A stretch of DNA of 64,000 nucleotides from Meiothermus sp. (GTDB taxonomy: Bacteria > Deinococcota > Deinococci > Deinococcales > Thermaceae). This document shows, one piece after another, positions 16,514 to 24,497 of the stretch. Within the stretch, counting starts at the first letter, position 1, and the number at the start of each line of letters is the position of its first letter. The translations under genes were made by a program, and so were the position numbers. The notes beneath the pieces are model-generated. The model ran no database searches and was not told where the DNA came from. It worked only from the letters and a program-made list of their open reading frames with translations. Location of the stretch: contig BPIL01000001.1 of the NCBI GenBank assembly GCA_026004095.1, positions 124,001 through 188,000 on the forward strand, given 5' to 3'.

Positions 16514-16933
16514 TTACATCCGGCTGGTGAATTCCCGTTTGATGTAGAGCATGGGGTCGGTGGGATTGGCGCTGGCCATAATCAGCTTCTGGGCTTCTTC
16601 CGCCTCGAGCTCAAACAACGCCGCGAACTCCGAGGGGGCTACCACGGCTTCTTTGAAATCGGTCACGCCCCGTTCGATCAGCCAGAGGGTGAGGTCTTTG
16701 AGCGCTGCGTCGCCCTCGAGGCCAAACCGCGGGCCGAAGGCGTCTCGGCTCAAGACGCGGTGCTTGCCCTGCCGCACAAAGAGGGCGAAGCGGGCCTGGG
16801 CTCGCTGATCCTGCCAGTCGGTGATATAGATCGCCACAGCCTCGGGGAAGTCAACGCCCTTCAGGGCTTCCTTGAGGGCTCGGAGGGTCTCATGGGGCGC
16901 ACCGCGAAGGCCTACAATTTCCATAACCCCCAT
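16514..16933 (-). CDS. Conserved hypothetical protein
   Basis: A 139-residue soluble protein without recognisable domain, signal peptide or membrane segment. It opens MGVMEIVGLRGAPHETLRALKEAL and has an acidic helical stretch (about 100-120). Base composition and codon use match the neighbours, so it is a real gene. A TATAAA box on the minus strand overlaps the first ATG; a start at the second ATG (complement 16924) nine bases later would suit a leaderless mRNA better. It is convergent with the DUF59 gene. I do not recognise it. Confidence 0.7.
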   Translation of the reverse strand: MGVMEIVGLRGAPHETLRALKEALKGVDFPEAVAIYITDWQDQRAQARFALFVRQGKHRVLSRDAFGPRFGLEGDAALKDLTLWLIERGVTDFKEAVVAPSEFAALFELEAEEAQKLIMASANPTDPMLYIKREFTSRM

Positions 16934-16996
16934 TTTATAGCCGTGTTTGTAGCCTTGGCGTTTTGCGCGTGAAAAGTGTATTCACAAATATTTCAT

Positions 16997-17025
16997 TTGA
17001 CAATACTTCATTTTGAAAGTATATT
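16997..17025 (+). promoter_or_regulatory. Promoter and likely operator of the MarR-exporter operon
   Basis: TTGACA (16997-17002), a 17-bp spacer and TATATT (17020-17025), nine bases before the MarR ATG, so the mRNA is nearly leaderless. An inverted repeat ATACTT (17003-17008) / AAGTAT (17017-17022) with an 8-bp centre fills the spacer and overlaps the -10, the classic position for MarR autorepression. Confidence 0.85.
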
Positions 17026-17034
17026 GACAAAAGT

Positions 17035-17469
17035 ATGACCTGGGGCTTACTTACCAACCTATGGCGGCTGTCCCGTGGTTTGCGGGAGGAGGTGGTGCCC
17101 CACCTCGAGCACCTTGGCCTGGCCCCAACCGACCCCTGGCTCCTGGCTGAAATCGAACGGCACCACTACCCGACTGAAGCGGTGCGGGCTATGCAGATAC
17201 CGGCTCCGACTGTGAGTCAGATGCTGAAGCGGCTCGAGCAGGCCGGTCTGGTGGTGCGCTCACTCGACCCTACCGACTTGCGCCGCTACCGTTTTGCGCT
17301 GACCCAGGCCGGTCAGGCGGTGCTGGAAGAAAGCCGTCGGCACATGCTGGAGGCCCTGGAACGCAGACTGGAGCGGTTGAGCCCCACCCAGCGTCAGCAA
17401 TTTGCCGAATGGCTGGAAATTCTAGCCCAGGACGAGATTTCCGCCCCAAAGGATAAGCATCCATCATGA
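17035..17469 (+). CDS. MarR-family transcriptional regulator
   Basis: A 144-residue winged-helix repressor. The recognition region AMQIPAPTVSQMLKRLEQAGLVVRS (about 59-83) is followed by the wing LDPTDLRRYRFALTQAG (about 84-100) and a C-terminal dimerisation helix. MarR proteins usually repress neighbouring efflux genes and release DNA on binding a small phenolic or toxic compound. The exporter gene starts inside its last codons (overlap of 4 bp), so the two are translationally coupled and share the promoter with the palindrome at 17003-17022. This makes autoregulation of the exporter very likely. Confidence 0.92.
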   Translation: MTWGLLTNLWRLSRGLREEVVPHLEHLGLAPTDPWLLAEIERHHYPTEAVRAMQIPAPTVSQMLKRLEQAGLVVRSLDPTDLRRYRFALTQAGQAVLEESRRHMLEALERRLERLSPTQRQQFAEWLEILAQDEISAPKDKHPS

Positions 17470-20156
17470 ACAACCCCTCGAGCGAACCCAACACTCAAGT
17501 CTCTTCTAATGGCATCTCCCGTGAAGCCCGGCTAACCCTAATCGGTATTTTGCTCGGACTTTTTCTGGCTGCACTGGATCAGACCATCGTTTCAACAGCA
17601 TTACCAAAAATCATCGCCGATCTCAACGGTGCAGAGCTTTATGCCTGGGTGACCACCGCTTATTTGCTGGCCTCCACCGTCTCGGCCCCCATCTTTGGCC
17701 GCCTGACCGAGCTTTTCAGCCGTAAGGCTATTTTGCTGGTGGCGATTGCCATCTTCCTCCTGGGCTCGGCGCTTGCAGGTTTGTCGCAGAACATGCCCGA
17801 GTTAATCCTGTTCCGGGGCGTTCAGGGGATAGGTGGTGGGGCTTTATTCGCCCTCGCCCTGACCACCATCGCGGTGCTGTTCCCCCCACGCGAGCGTGGA
17901 CGGGTGGGGGGGCTGTTTGGGGCCATCTTTGGGGTGAGCAGTGCGGTGGGGCCGTGGCTGGGGGGTCTCCTAACCGACCACTTCTCCTGGCACTGGGTTT
18001 TTTACATCAATATGCCCGTAGGGGCGGTGGCGCTGTGGTTCATTCTGCGCTATATGCCCCGCCTTAGCCCGGAGTACCGCGAACGCTTCGACTACCTGGG
18101 GGCTGCCTTGCTGGTGGTCTGGACGGTGCCGCTGATGCTGGCTTTTTCCTGGGGGGGCAGTACCTACCCCTGGTTAAGCGCTCAGATTCTGGGCCTTCTG
18201 GGGTTGAGCGCGCTGGCCCTGGTGTTGTGGGTCTGGTCGCAGAACCGTGTACAACACCCGCTTTTTGACCTCTCGATTCTGCGCGTGCGCAGCTTTAGCC
18301 TGGCCTCGGCGGCGACCTTTTTCTATGGCCCTGCTTTCCTGGGGGCGGTGGCTTTCTTGCCCCTGTACTTGCAGGTGGTCAAGGGGGTCTCGGCCTCGGC
18401 TTCGGGGGTGACGGTGCTGCCCCTTACGCTGGGGGTGGTCTTGGGGGCCACCGGCAGTGGGGTGCTCTCGGGGCGGCTGGGCCGCTTCAAGCCCCTATTG
18501 CTGCTGGGAACCGGCTGGCTGCTGGCAATTTTTCTCACCCTGCACTTCCTGATTAAAGTAGATACCCCCCTCTGGCTGGCGGTGCTGTTCTTCTTCCTGC
18601 TGGGGCTGGGGCTGGGGCCTGCCCAGTCGCTTCTGCAGATTGCTGCCCAGAACAAGGTACCGCCCCAGCGGTTGGGCTCGGCCACGGCCTTTACCCAGTT
18701 GATGCGGCAGATTGGCTCGACTGTGGGCATCGCTTTGATGGGCACGCTCTTAGCCAAGAGCCTTAGCGCCGAAACCTGCAAGGTATTCCCCGACGACGCG
18801 GCTTGCCGCCCGGGTGCGCTGGTGCAGCGGAGTAACGAGGCGGGGGTTGGTCTTAACCTCGATGAGCAGTTTGCCAGGCTCGAGGCCCAGATTGTAGCCG
18901 CCCTCAAGGGGGATACCCAGGCTTACAGCGCCCTACTACAGGATGCCCAGGTGCCCACCCAGGTTAAGGAAGGCCTGATCAAAGGCGGCATCCCGGCGCA
19001 GTTTGAGCGGCTCGAGGGCCAGGTGGTGGCGGCCCTCAGGGGCGATATCCAGGCCTATGAGGCCCTGATGCGCGACCCCAACCTGCCGGCGGAGTTCAAA
19101 TCGAAGCTGACCAGAGGGGGTATTCCAGCGCAGTTTGAGCGGATGGAACGCCTGATGGTGTCGGCGCTCGAGGGGGATATCAAAGCCTACGAGGCCCTGA
19201 TGCGCGACCCCAACCTGCCGGCGGAGTTCAAATCGAAGCTGACCAGAGGGGGTATTCCGGCGCAGTTTGAGCAGATGGAACGCCTGGTGGTGTCGGCGCT
19301 CGAGGGGGATGTGGCCGCCTACAACCAGCTCATCAACGACCCTCAGATCCCGGCTGATCTGAAGGCCCGGCTGGTGAAGGGTGGTATACCTGCCCAGTTT
19401 GCGCAGCTAGAAAAGCTGCTTTTAGACGCCCTAAATGGGGATGCTCGAGCCTATCAGGCGGTGCAGCAGAACCCGTTGATTCCCCCTGCCTTCAAAAGCC
19501 AGATTCCACAGGGCGGCCTGGCTGCCCAGGTTGAGGCCCAGCTACAAGCAACCGTGCGCTTGCTCGAGGCAGCCTGGCAGGGGGACGAAAGCGCACAACA
19601 AGCCCTGCGTCAGAACCCCAGACTCGACCCCCGTCTGCGGAGCCTGCTCGACAACCCGCCGCCCGTGGAGGCCCGGCCAGGGGTGCTGGCCCAGGTACAG
19701 GCCCAGGCTCCCCAGCTTGTCGAGGCCGCTTTGCAACAGGCCACAGCCCAAATTAAGGCGGGTCTGGAACAGGCTAAGGCCCAGGCGCTTGCTCAGGCTA
19801 TTGCCGGGGTCAAGACGGGTTTGAGCCGGGCCCAAGCCCAGGCCCAGGCGGCAGCCATTGCAGCAGTCCGGGAAAACCTGCAAAAAGCCCAGGCCCAGGC
19901 CCTGGAGCAGGCCGTACAGGCCGCCCACGAGAACCTGGTCAAAGCCGAGCGGCAGGCCCTCGAGGAGGTGCCCCGCAAGGTAGTAGCACAGCTCGAGGAA
20001 ACCAAACACAAGCTGCAAGAAGCCCTCAACAACGGTATTACCAAGGCGGAGCAAGAAATCTTCCTTTATGCGGCCCTGTTTGTTCTTATCTCGTTGATTT
20101 TTATTTTACCGCTACCCAACGAAGAGCTGCGTGGCGGCTGGGGGGCTCGAGCCTGA
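17466..20156 (+). CDS. DHA2-type MFS drug exporter with a large extracytoplasmic repeat/coiled-coil insert
   Basis: An 896-residue protein; DHA2 (EmrB/QacA) exporters are normally about 480-520. Residues 20-433 form thirteen membrane segments with family motifs: LDQTIVSTALPKI (37-49), GRLTELFSRK (77-86) and the motif-C region GPWLGG. Then follow about 425 extra residues before the last helix (about 860-881, IFLYAALFVLISLIFILPLP). The insert has a short Cys-containing linker (437-467), five 44-residue repeats plus a degenerate sixth (468-732), and an Ala/Gln/Lys-rich coiled-coil region (735-858). Since both ends of a 14-helix transporter are cytoplasmic, the insert should lie outside the inner membrane, where EmrA-type adaptors work. 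Co-transcribed with a MarR regulator. Transporter identity is firm; the adaptor role is inference. Confidence 0.9.
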   Translation: MNNPSSEPNTQVSSNGISREARLTLIGILLGLFLAALDQTIVSTALPKIIADLNGAELYAWVTTAYLLASTVSAPIFGRLTELFSRKAILLVAIAIFLLGSALAGLSQNMPELILFRGVQGIGGGALFALALTTIAVLFPPRERGRVGGLFGAIFGVSSAVGPWLGGLLTDHFSWHWVFYINMPVGAVALWFILRYMPRLSPEYRERFDYLGAALLVVWTVPLMLAFSWGGSTYPWLSAQILGLLGLSALALVLWVWSQNRVQHPLFDLSILRVRSFSLASAATFFYGPAFLGAVAFLPLYLQVVKGVSASASGVTVLPLTLGVVLGATGSGVLSGRLGRFKPLLLLGTGWLLAIFLTLHFLIKVDTPLWLAVLFFFLLGLGLGPAQSLLQIAAQNKVPPQRLGSATAFTQLMRQIGSTVGIALMGTLLAKSLSAETCKVFPDDAACRPGALVQRSNEAGVGLNLDEQFARLEAQIVAALKGDTQAYSALLQDAQVPTQVKEGLIKGGIPAQFERLEGQVVAALRGDIQAYEALMRDPNLPAEFKSKLTRGGIPAQFERMERLMVSALEGDIKAYEALMRDPNLPAEFKSKLTRGGIPAQFEQMERLVVSALEGDVAAYNQLINDPQIPADLKARLVKGGIPAQFAQLEKLLLDALNGDARAYQAVQQNPLIPPAFKSQIPQGGLAAQVEAQLQATVRLLEAAWQGDESAQQALRQNPRLDPRLRSLLDNPPPVEARPGVLAQVQAQAPQLVEAALQQATAQIKAGLEQAKAQALAQAIAGVKTGLSRAQAQAQAAAIAAVRENLQKAQAQALEQAVQAAHENLVKAERQALEEVPRKVVAQLEETKHKLQEALNNGITKAEQEIFLYAALFVLISLIFILPLPNEELRGGWGARA
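18867..19661 (+). repeat. 132-bp tandem repeats inside the exporter gene
   Basis: Five in-frame units of 132 bp start at 18867, 18999, 19131, 19263 and 19395; a diverged sixth runs from 19527. Each codes for a QF-x-x-(L/M)E ... GD-x-x-AY ... P ... GGIPA unit of 44 residues. Units 2 and 3 share at least 68 identical bases (from 19059 and 19191), which points to recent duplication or gene conversion. Confidence 0.95.
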
Positions 20157-20180
20157 ACCAGGCTTGAATTGGCGTAATAC

Positions 20181-20302
20181 GCATTTCGGTAGTATCGTTC
20201 ACTTTGACAAGCCTAAACGATACTACCGAAATGCTTTTCTACTCCCTTCGGTCGGCTTGAATCCTTCTCCTCTGCCTCCGCAGGACGGTGAAGGATTCAA
20301 GC
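20181..20302. repeat. Dispersed two-hairpin repeat, copy A
   Basis: Hairpin 1 has perfect 19-bp arms at 20181-20199 and 20216-20234. A linker carrying CTACTCCCTTCGGTCGG leads to hairpin 2, with 13-bp arms GCTTGAATCCTTC (20255-20267) and GAAGGATTCAAGC (20290-20302). Related copies lie at 33153-33268 (opposite orientation) and 48529-48589 (shortened). All three are intergenic. Confidence 0.85.
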
Positions 20303-20326
20303 AAAAACGGTATAACAACAACGCAA

Positions 20327-20360
20327 CCCAGTACAGCCAAAGCCGCTGTACTGGGTTTTT
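20327..20360 (+). terminator. Intrinsic terminator after the exporter gene
   Basis: Ten-base arms CCCAGTACAG (20327-20336) and CTGTACTGGG (20346-20355) with a 9-nt loop, followed by TTTTT. It lies between convergent genes, just past repeat copy A. Confidence 0.92.
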
Positions 20361-20372
20361 ATCGCCACCGCG

Positions 20373-21815
20373 CTAGGGCAACAGGAACGAGATGAGCTTG
20401 GTCTCGAGGAACTCCTCCATGCCCCAGTGCCCGCCCTCGCGGCCCAGGCCTGAGTTTTTGTAACCGCCAAAGGGCAGGTTGGAGCCCATGGCGCTGGGAA
20501 CCGGGTCGTTCACGCCCACAATGCCATACTCCAGGGCCTCGGCCACCCGGAAGGCGCGGGAGAGGTCTTTGGTCCAGATGTAGGCGGCCAGCCCGTAGTC
20601 GGTGTTGTTGGCCCAGGCGATGGCCTGTTCCTCGTCCTCGAAGGGCATCAGGGGGGCGACCGGCCCAAAGGTCTCCTCCTCCAGGATGCGCATCCCGGGC
20701 TGGATGCCGGTGAGCACCGTGGGGGCGTACAACAGCCCGCCCAGGGCCTTGCCGCCGGTGACCACCTTGGCCCCTTTGGCGAGCGCATCCTCCACGTGCG
20801 AGGCCACCTTATCCAGGCCCTGCTGCTCCACCAGGGGCCCCACGTTGGTGCTGGGATCCAGGGGGTCGCCCACCTTTAGCTTGCTAACGGCCTCGGCCAA
20901 AGCCCCGGCGTAGTCGGCCTCGAGCTTCCTGTGCACATAGATGCGGTTGGTGGTCACGCAGGTCTGGCCGGCGTTGCGGTACTTGGAGAGCAGGGTAAAC
21001 TGCACGGCCTTTTCGATGTCGGCGTCCTCGAAGACGATAAACGGAGCGTTTCCGCCGAGCTCGAGCGAGACCCGCTTGAGGGTATCGGCCCCCTGGCGGT
21101 AGAGGATTTTGCCCACCGGGGTGGAGCCGGTGAAGGTGATTTTGCGGATACGCATATCGTCCATCAAGACCCTGGAGACCGGCACCGGGTCGGAGGCCGG
21201 TAGCACCTGCAGGGTTCCGGCAGGCCCCCCGGCCTCTTCCCAGAGCTTGGCCAGATAAAGCGCACACAAGGGGGTCTGTTCGGCCGGCTTGATGATGATG
21301 GTGCAGCCCGCAGCCAGCGCCGGGGCGGCCTTGCGGGTGATCATGCTGGTGGGGAAGTTCCAGGGGGTAACGGCGTACACCGGCCCCACCGGCTCGTACA
21401 CGGCCATCTGGCGCTTGTTGGGGAAGCGCGAGTGGATGAGTTCCCCGGTTACTCGAGGGGCTTCCTCGGCGCACCACTCCACAAAGCTGGCGGCATACAG
21501 CACCTCCCCTTTGGCCTCGGTGATGGGCTTTCCCATCTCCAGCGCGGTCAGCCGCCCCAGCTCTTCCTGATGGGCGATGAGCAGGTCGTTCCACTTACGT
21601 AAAATCTTGCCCCGCTCAAAGCCGGTCAGCTTTTTCCACTCCTTGAAGGCTGCCACCGCAGCGTCGGCGGCCAGGCGGGCCTCGGCCTCGCCGCAGTCGG
21701 CCACCTCGGCTACCAGTTCGCCGCTGTAGGGGCTCTTGACCGCAAAGGTTTTGGAGGTGGGCTGCCACCGGCCGCCCACATAGGCGAGGCTTGGAAAATC
21801 GAAGTCTTTGACCAT
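20373..21815 (-). CDS. gabD: NAD(P)-dependent aldehyde dehydrogenase, succinate-semialdehyde dehydrogenase type
   Basis: A 480-residue aldehyde dehydrogenase. Family signatures are PWNFPTSMITRKAAPALAAG (substrate/cofactor entry), IIIKPAEQTP (cofactor Lys), FTGSTPVGK (Rossmann GSTxVG), ELGGNAP (catalytic Glu) and GQTCV (catalytic Cys near residue 287). Overall pattern, including the ending EYGIVGVNDPVPS and GGYKNSGLGREGG, matches the GabD group, but the exact aldehyde needs assay. I chose MVKDFDFPS at 21815: TATGCT on the minus strand ends ten bases before it. An ATG 15 bases upstream is also possible. The exporter terminator lies at its 3' side. Confidence 0.88.
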   Translation of the reverse strand: MVKDFDFPSLAYVGGRWQPTSKTFAVKSPYSGELVAEVADCGEAEARLAADAAVAAFKEWKKLTGFERGKILRKWNDLLIAHQEELGRLTALEMGKPITEAKGEVLYAASFVEWCAEEAPRVTGELIHSRFPNKRQMAVYEPVGPVYAVTPWNFPTSMITRKAAPALAAGCTIIIKPAEQTPLCALYLAKLWEEAGGPAGTLQVLPASDPVPVSRVLMDDMRIRKITFTGSTPVGKILYRQGADTLKRVSLELGGNAPFIVFEDADIEKAVQFTLLSKYRNAGQTCVTTNRIYVHRKLEADYAGALAEAVSKLKVGDPLDPSTNVGPLVEQQGLDKVASHVEDALAKGAKVVTGGKALGGLLYAPTVLTGIQPGMRILEEETFGPVAPLMPFEDEEQAIAWANNTDYGLAAYIWTKDLSRAFRVAEALEYGIVGVNDPVPSAMGSNLPFGGYKNSGLGREGGHWGMEEFLETKLISFLLP

Positions 21816-21922
21816 AGCAAGGCCTAGCATACGCCCGGCCTGCGCGCGGTTGGTAGGGGGGCGGCTTGCAATTGCACCCCGCGGGAAAGGGTTCCAGAAA
21901 ACCAGCGTGGCCCTCAGGCCTG

Positions 21923-22609
21923 CTAGCGGTTGCGCGCTGGATTGAGCATGTTGCGCCAGTCGCGATCTACCAGCAGGGGCAAGGGGTCAATTACCTGATA
22001 GTCGCAGGTGCGCCGGCTGCCGGCATACACCCCAAAGTGCAGATGGGGTGGGGTGGTGCGGGCGTTGCCGGTGTTGCCCACGTACCCCAGCAGGGTCTGG
22101 GGGGTTACCCGCTGGCCCTCCCGGAGGCCTGGGGCGTAGCGGTCGAGATGGGCGTAGTAGTAGCGCCGCCCACCCGGCCCAACCACGAACACGTACAGCC
22201 CACCCAACTGCCCCTGACCAATGCGCCAGACAAATCCGCTGGTAGCTGAGTAGACAGGGGTTCCCCTGGGGGCGAAAATGTCCTGCCCTTCGTGGGTGCG
22301 CCAGCCGCCGCGGGGGGCGCCGAAGGTGTTGGCTACCTGGCGCACCCGTACCCCCTGTACTGGCATGGCCAGTCGGCGGTCGGGCTCTTTGGGCAGCAGG
22401 GCCAGATAGCTCTGTAGCTTTTCCCGGTAGGCCGCCCAGCGTTCCCGTTCGCGCCGCTCGGCCTCGGTGCGAGGCTCGGGACGGCTCGAGCTGGCCGGGG
22501 TGCACACCCGCCCGGGCTCGGGGTCGGGTTCGCCCCGCTGGGCCAGGCCCTCACCGCCCCACAGGAGCACACATAGCAGTGCAGAAAAACCTACTTGTCG
22601 AGCCACCAT
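21923..22609 (-). CDS. M23-family peptidoglycan endopeptidase
   Basis: A secreted zinc peptidase of 228 residues. After a signal peptide (about 1-24, ending near LAQRG) and a Pro/Arg/Glu-rich linker, the LytM core contains HEGQDIFAPRGTPVYSATSG (first zinc ligands in HxxxD), HLDRYAPGLREGQ and the HLHFGVY motif (final ligands). Such enzymes cut peptide cross-links in cell-wall peptidoglycan and act outside the inner membrane. I start at the ATG at 22609; a TTG seven codons upstream is an alternative. Its upstream neighbour is a decayed HD-domain gene on the other strand. Confidence 0.9.
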   Translation of the reverse strand: MVARQVGFSALLCVLLWGGEGLAQRGEPDPEPGRVCTPASSSRPEPRTEAERRERERWAAYREKLQSYLALLPKEPDRRLAMPVQGVRVRQVANTFGAPRGGWRTHEGQDIFAPRGTPVYSATSGFVWRIGQGQLGGLYVFVVGPGGRRYYYAHLDRYAPGLREGQRVTPQTLLGYVGNTGNARTTPPHLHFGVYAGSRRTCDYQVIDPLPLLVDRDWRNMLNPARNR

Positions 22610-22680
22610 GAGTTTAGTTTGCGGCTGCAAGATTAGTTTTACAAAAGAGCTGGTCAGGGCGGCTAGGCCCCGGGGCTTTG

Positions 22681-22925
22681 CAGTCCGACGAAATTGTGCG
22701 GCACGGGGTGTTGCTGCACAAGTGCCAGTACCGCAAGGGCACCGAGATCCCCTGTCTCTCCCACCTGTTGGCGGTGAGCGCCTGGTGACGGAATATGGGC
22801 CGCGAGGACGAGGCCATTGCGGCGCTGCTGCACGATGCGGTGGAGGACGCCGGTAAAGGTGGTGCAGGGTGATTGGCGCCGAGCTCGAGCGGCTTTTGTC
22901 CGTTTTGACGGCATGTAAAGGGCTT
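22681..22925 (+). pseudogene. Decayed HD-domain phosphohydrolase fragment
   Basis: The plus strand codes for QYRKGTEIPCLSHLLAVSA, a frame-shifted LVTEYG, and then EDEAIAALLHDAVEDAG, together the usual HD-domain core (H...HD) of SpoT-like or related metal phosphohydrolases. The frame is broken by a TGA at 22786-22788: one base is missing near 22781 and one is gained near 22800; a further stop lies at 22870. Only about 80 codons remain and no start is visible. It is a relic. Confidence 0.75.
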
Positions 22926-22929
22926 TAGG

Positions 22930-24288
22930 TCAAAGCTGGCCGGTATCGCCCCAGCCCTTCAGCCGTTGCTGGTAGGCCGGGTCTTGGTAGCGCGACAGCA
23001 AAAAGGCCGGGGCATAGCTGGGCAGGGCCGCGCCGGTCAGATGGGCGGCCAGCAGTTCCCCCGCCGCGCAGGCGGCCATGACCCCAAAGCCCGACAAAGC
23101 CCCCACCAGATAGGCCCCCTTGACCGGTAGCGGGCCAATCAGGGGGCGGTTTTCCTGGGTCTTGAGGTAGTAGCCGCCGTCTATCCAGGGCCGGGGGGCC
23201 TTGTCGAAGTACTGTCGCAGGCCGGGTAGCATCACCGAGAAGCCGCGCAGGGCCACATCGGCGTAGTGGGGCTCCGGGGGGATGGGGAAGGTGGGTGTAA
23301 GGGGCTCGGTGTGGTAGTTGTACAGCACGATTAAGGTGGTGCTTTCCCCGTGGCCGTCGGGCCGGCCATGCACCCCCGAAGGCAGCCGCTCCAGCAGCCA
23401 CCGGGTGGAGGCGTCCTCGGCCAGCAGGGCGCGCTCCTGGGGGCTCCAGGGCAGTTCCACTTCGTCCAGCCAGATCAGCATGGGGGCCTCGCGGGGCACC
23501 ACGCCCAGGTGCTCGCTGAAGCTCATCTTGCGGTGTAGCTCGGCAAACACCGGCAGCTCGAGCCCCAGCAAGGCCGCCACTTCCCGCTGCATGGGCCCGG
23601 CGGCATTGACGAAGACCGAAGCCTGGATGAACAGCAGCGCGCCGTCCTTCTGCCGCACCTGCACGCCCTGCACCGCGCCCCCCGCCGTCTCGACCCCCAC
23701 CACCTGGCCCTGCACCAGCCGCACCCCGTGGCCTCGAGCCTCCTCTAGCAGGTACATCCCCAACTGCTGGGCCGAGAGCCACCCTGCCCGCCGCACGTGC
23801 AGCACGGCCTGGGTGTCGGGGGACAGGTAGGGGAAGTGCAGGCGAATCAGGCTTTGCGAGGTGAGCAGGTCGGCCCCGTCCTGGGGGCCACCGGGGTAGG
23901 CCGCAGAAGGGCGGCTGTGCACCCGCAGGGCCCCCGCGCCCTGCTGGGCGGCCTGTTCGGCGGCCTGGGCCAGCCGCTCAATTTTGCTGGCCTCGGCGGT
24001 GGCGTACAGATAGCCGCGCCGGTTGAGCCGGATGCGGTTGGCCGACCGCTGGGCAATCTCCTCCAGCAGCTCGATGCTGCGGTTCATAAAGGCCACCATG
24101 GCCCCATCGGGGCCGGGCCACCAGTTGCGGTAGGCCTCGGTGGACTTGTCCGAGGTGAGCGAGAGTGGGTCGCCCTGCTCAACGATCACCACCTCCTTCA
24201 AGCCCCGCTTCACCGCCAGGTGGTAGGCCGCCGCCACCCCGGCAATGCCGGCCCCACAGATCACGACCTCGGCTGTTTGCTCTGGCAT
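22930..24288 (-). CDS. FAD-dependent oxidoreductase, DAO family
   Basis: A 452-residue flavoprotein of the D-amino-acid/sarcosine/glycine oxidase family. The dinucleotide-binding fold opens at VVICGAGIAGVAAAYHLA (about 8-25; G-x-G-x-x-G) with the acidic residue at VVIVEQG. The NRNW-like substrate region is TEAYRNWWPGPDG, and the C-terminal FAD segment is GALSGFGVMAACAAGELLA. The substrate, probably an amine or amino acid, is unknown. Start chosen at 24288, MPEQTAEV, five bases behind a perfect 15-bp palindrome. The longer frame from 24354 would run through that palindrome. Confidence 0.88.
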   Translation of the reverse strand: MPEQTAEVVICGAGIAGVAAAYHLAVKRGLKEVVIVEQGDPLSLTSDKSTEAYRNWWPGPDGAMVAFMNRSIELLEEIAQRSANRIRLNRRGYLYATAEASKIERLAQAAEQAAQQGAGALRVHSRPSAAYPGGPQDGADLLTSQSLIRLHFPYLSPDTQAVLHVRRAGWLSAQQLGMYLLEEARGHGVRLVQGQVVGVETAGGAVQGVQVRQKDGALLFIQASVFVNAAGPMQREVAALLGLELPVFAELHRKMSFSEHLGVVPREAPMLIWLDEVELPWSPQERALLAEDASTRWLLERLPSGVHGRPDGHGESTTLIVLYNYHTEPLTPTFPIPPEPHYADVALRGFSVMLPGLRQYFDKAPRPWIDGGYYLKTQENRPLIGPLPVKGAYLVGALSGFGVMAACAAGELLAAHLTGAALPSYAPAFLLSRYQDPAYQQRLKGWGDTGQL

Positions 24289-24292
24289 AAAG

Positions 24293-24307
24293 TGTATACA
24301 GTATACA
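24293..24307. promoter_or_regulatory. Palindromic operator-like site before the FAD oxidoreductase
   Basis: TGTATAC-A-GTATACA is a perfect 15-bp palindrome five bases from the ATG of the minus-strand gene. It contains a TATACT -10-like sequence (24305-24300), so a bound protein would block the start site. The half site resembles GntR-family operators. A related site lies at 29588-29599. Confidence 0.55.
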
Positions 24308-24497
24308 TCTAGAAACCAGAGAACAGCGCAGCTATCTAAAACCGGGTCTGCCATTCATGTTTGGATTGAAAAGGAAAAACCAAATTGCACCAAGTTTATA
24401 TAGTGATTATCCGATTGACCATACCTGCGCACCCAACCTAAACTGAGCCAGGCTGCCCAAAATGTAGCCTGGACTATGGAGGTGCATTCAGCTATGC

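Noticed and set aside
20181..20302. Structured RNA or tRNA-like gene in repeat copy A
   Set aside because: The two hairpins do not form a cloverleaf, and reversed or truncated copies exist elsewhere, which suits an interspersed repeat better.
22925..23782. 285-codon minus-strand frame within the FAD oxidoreductase gene
   Set aside because: Different frame of the same strand as a well-supported flavoprotein; Gly/Arg/Pro-rich without motifs.
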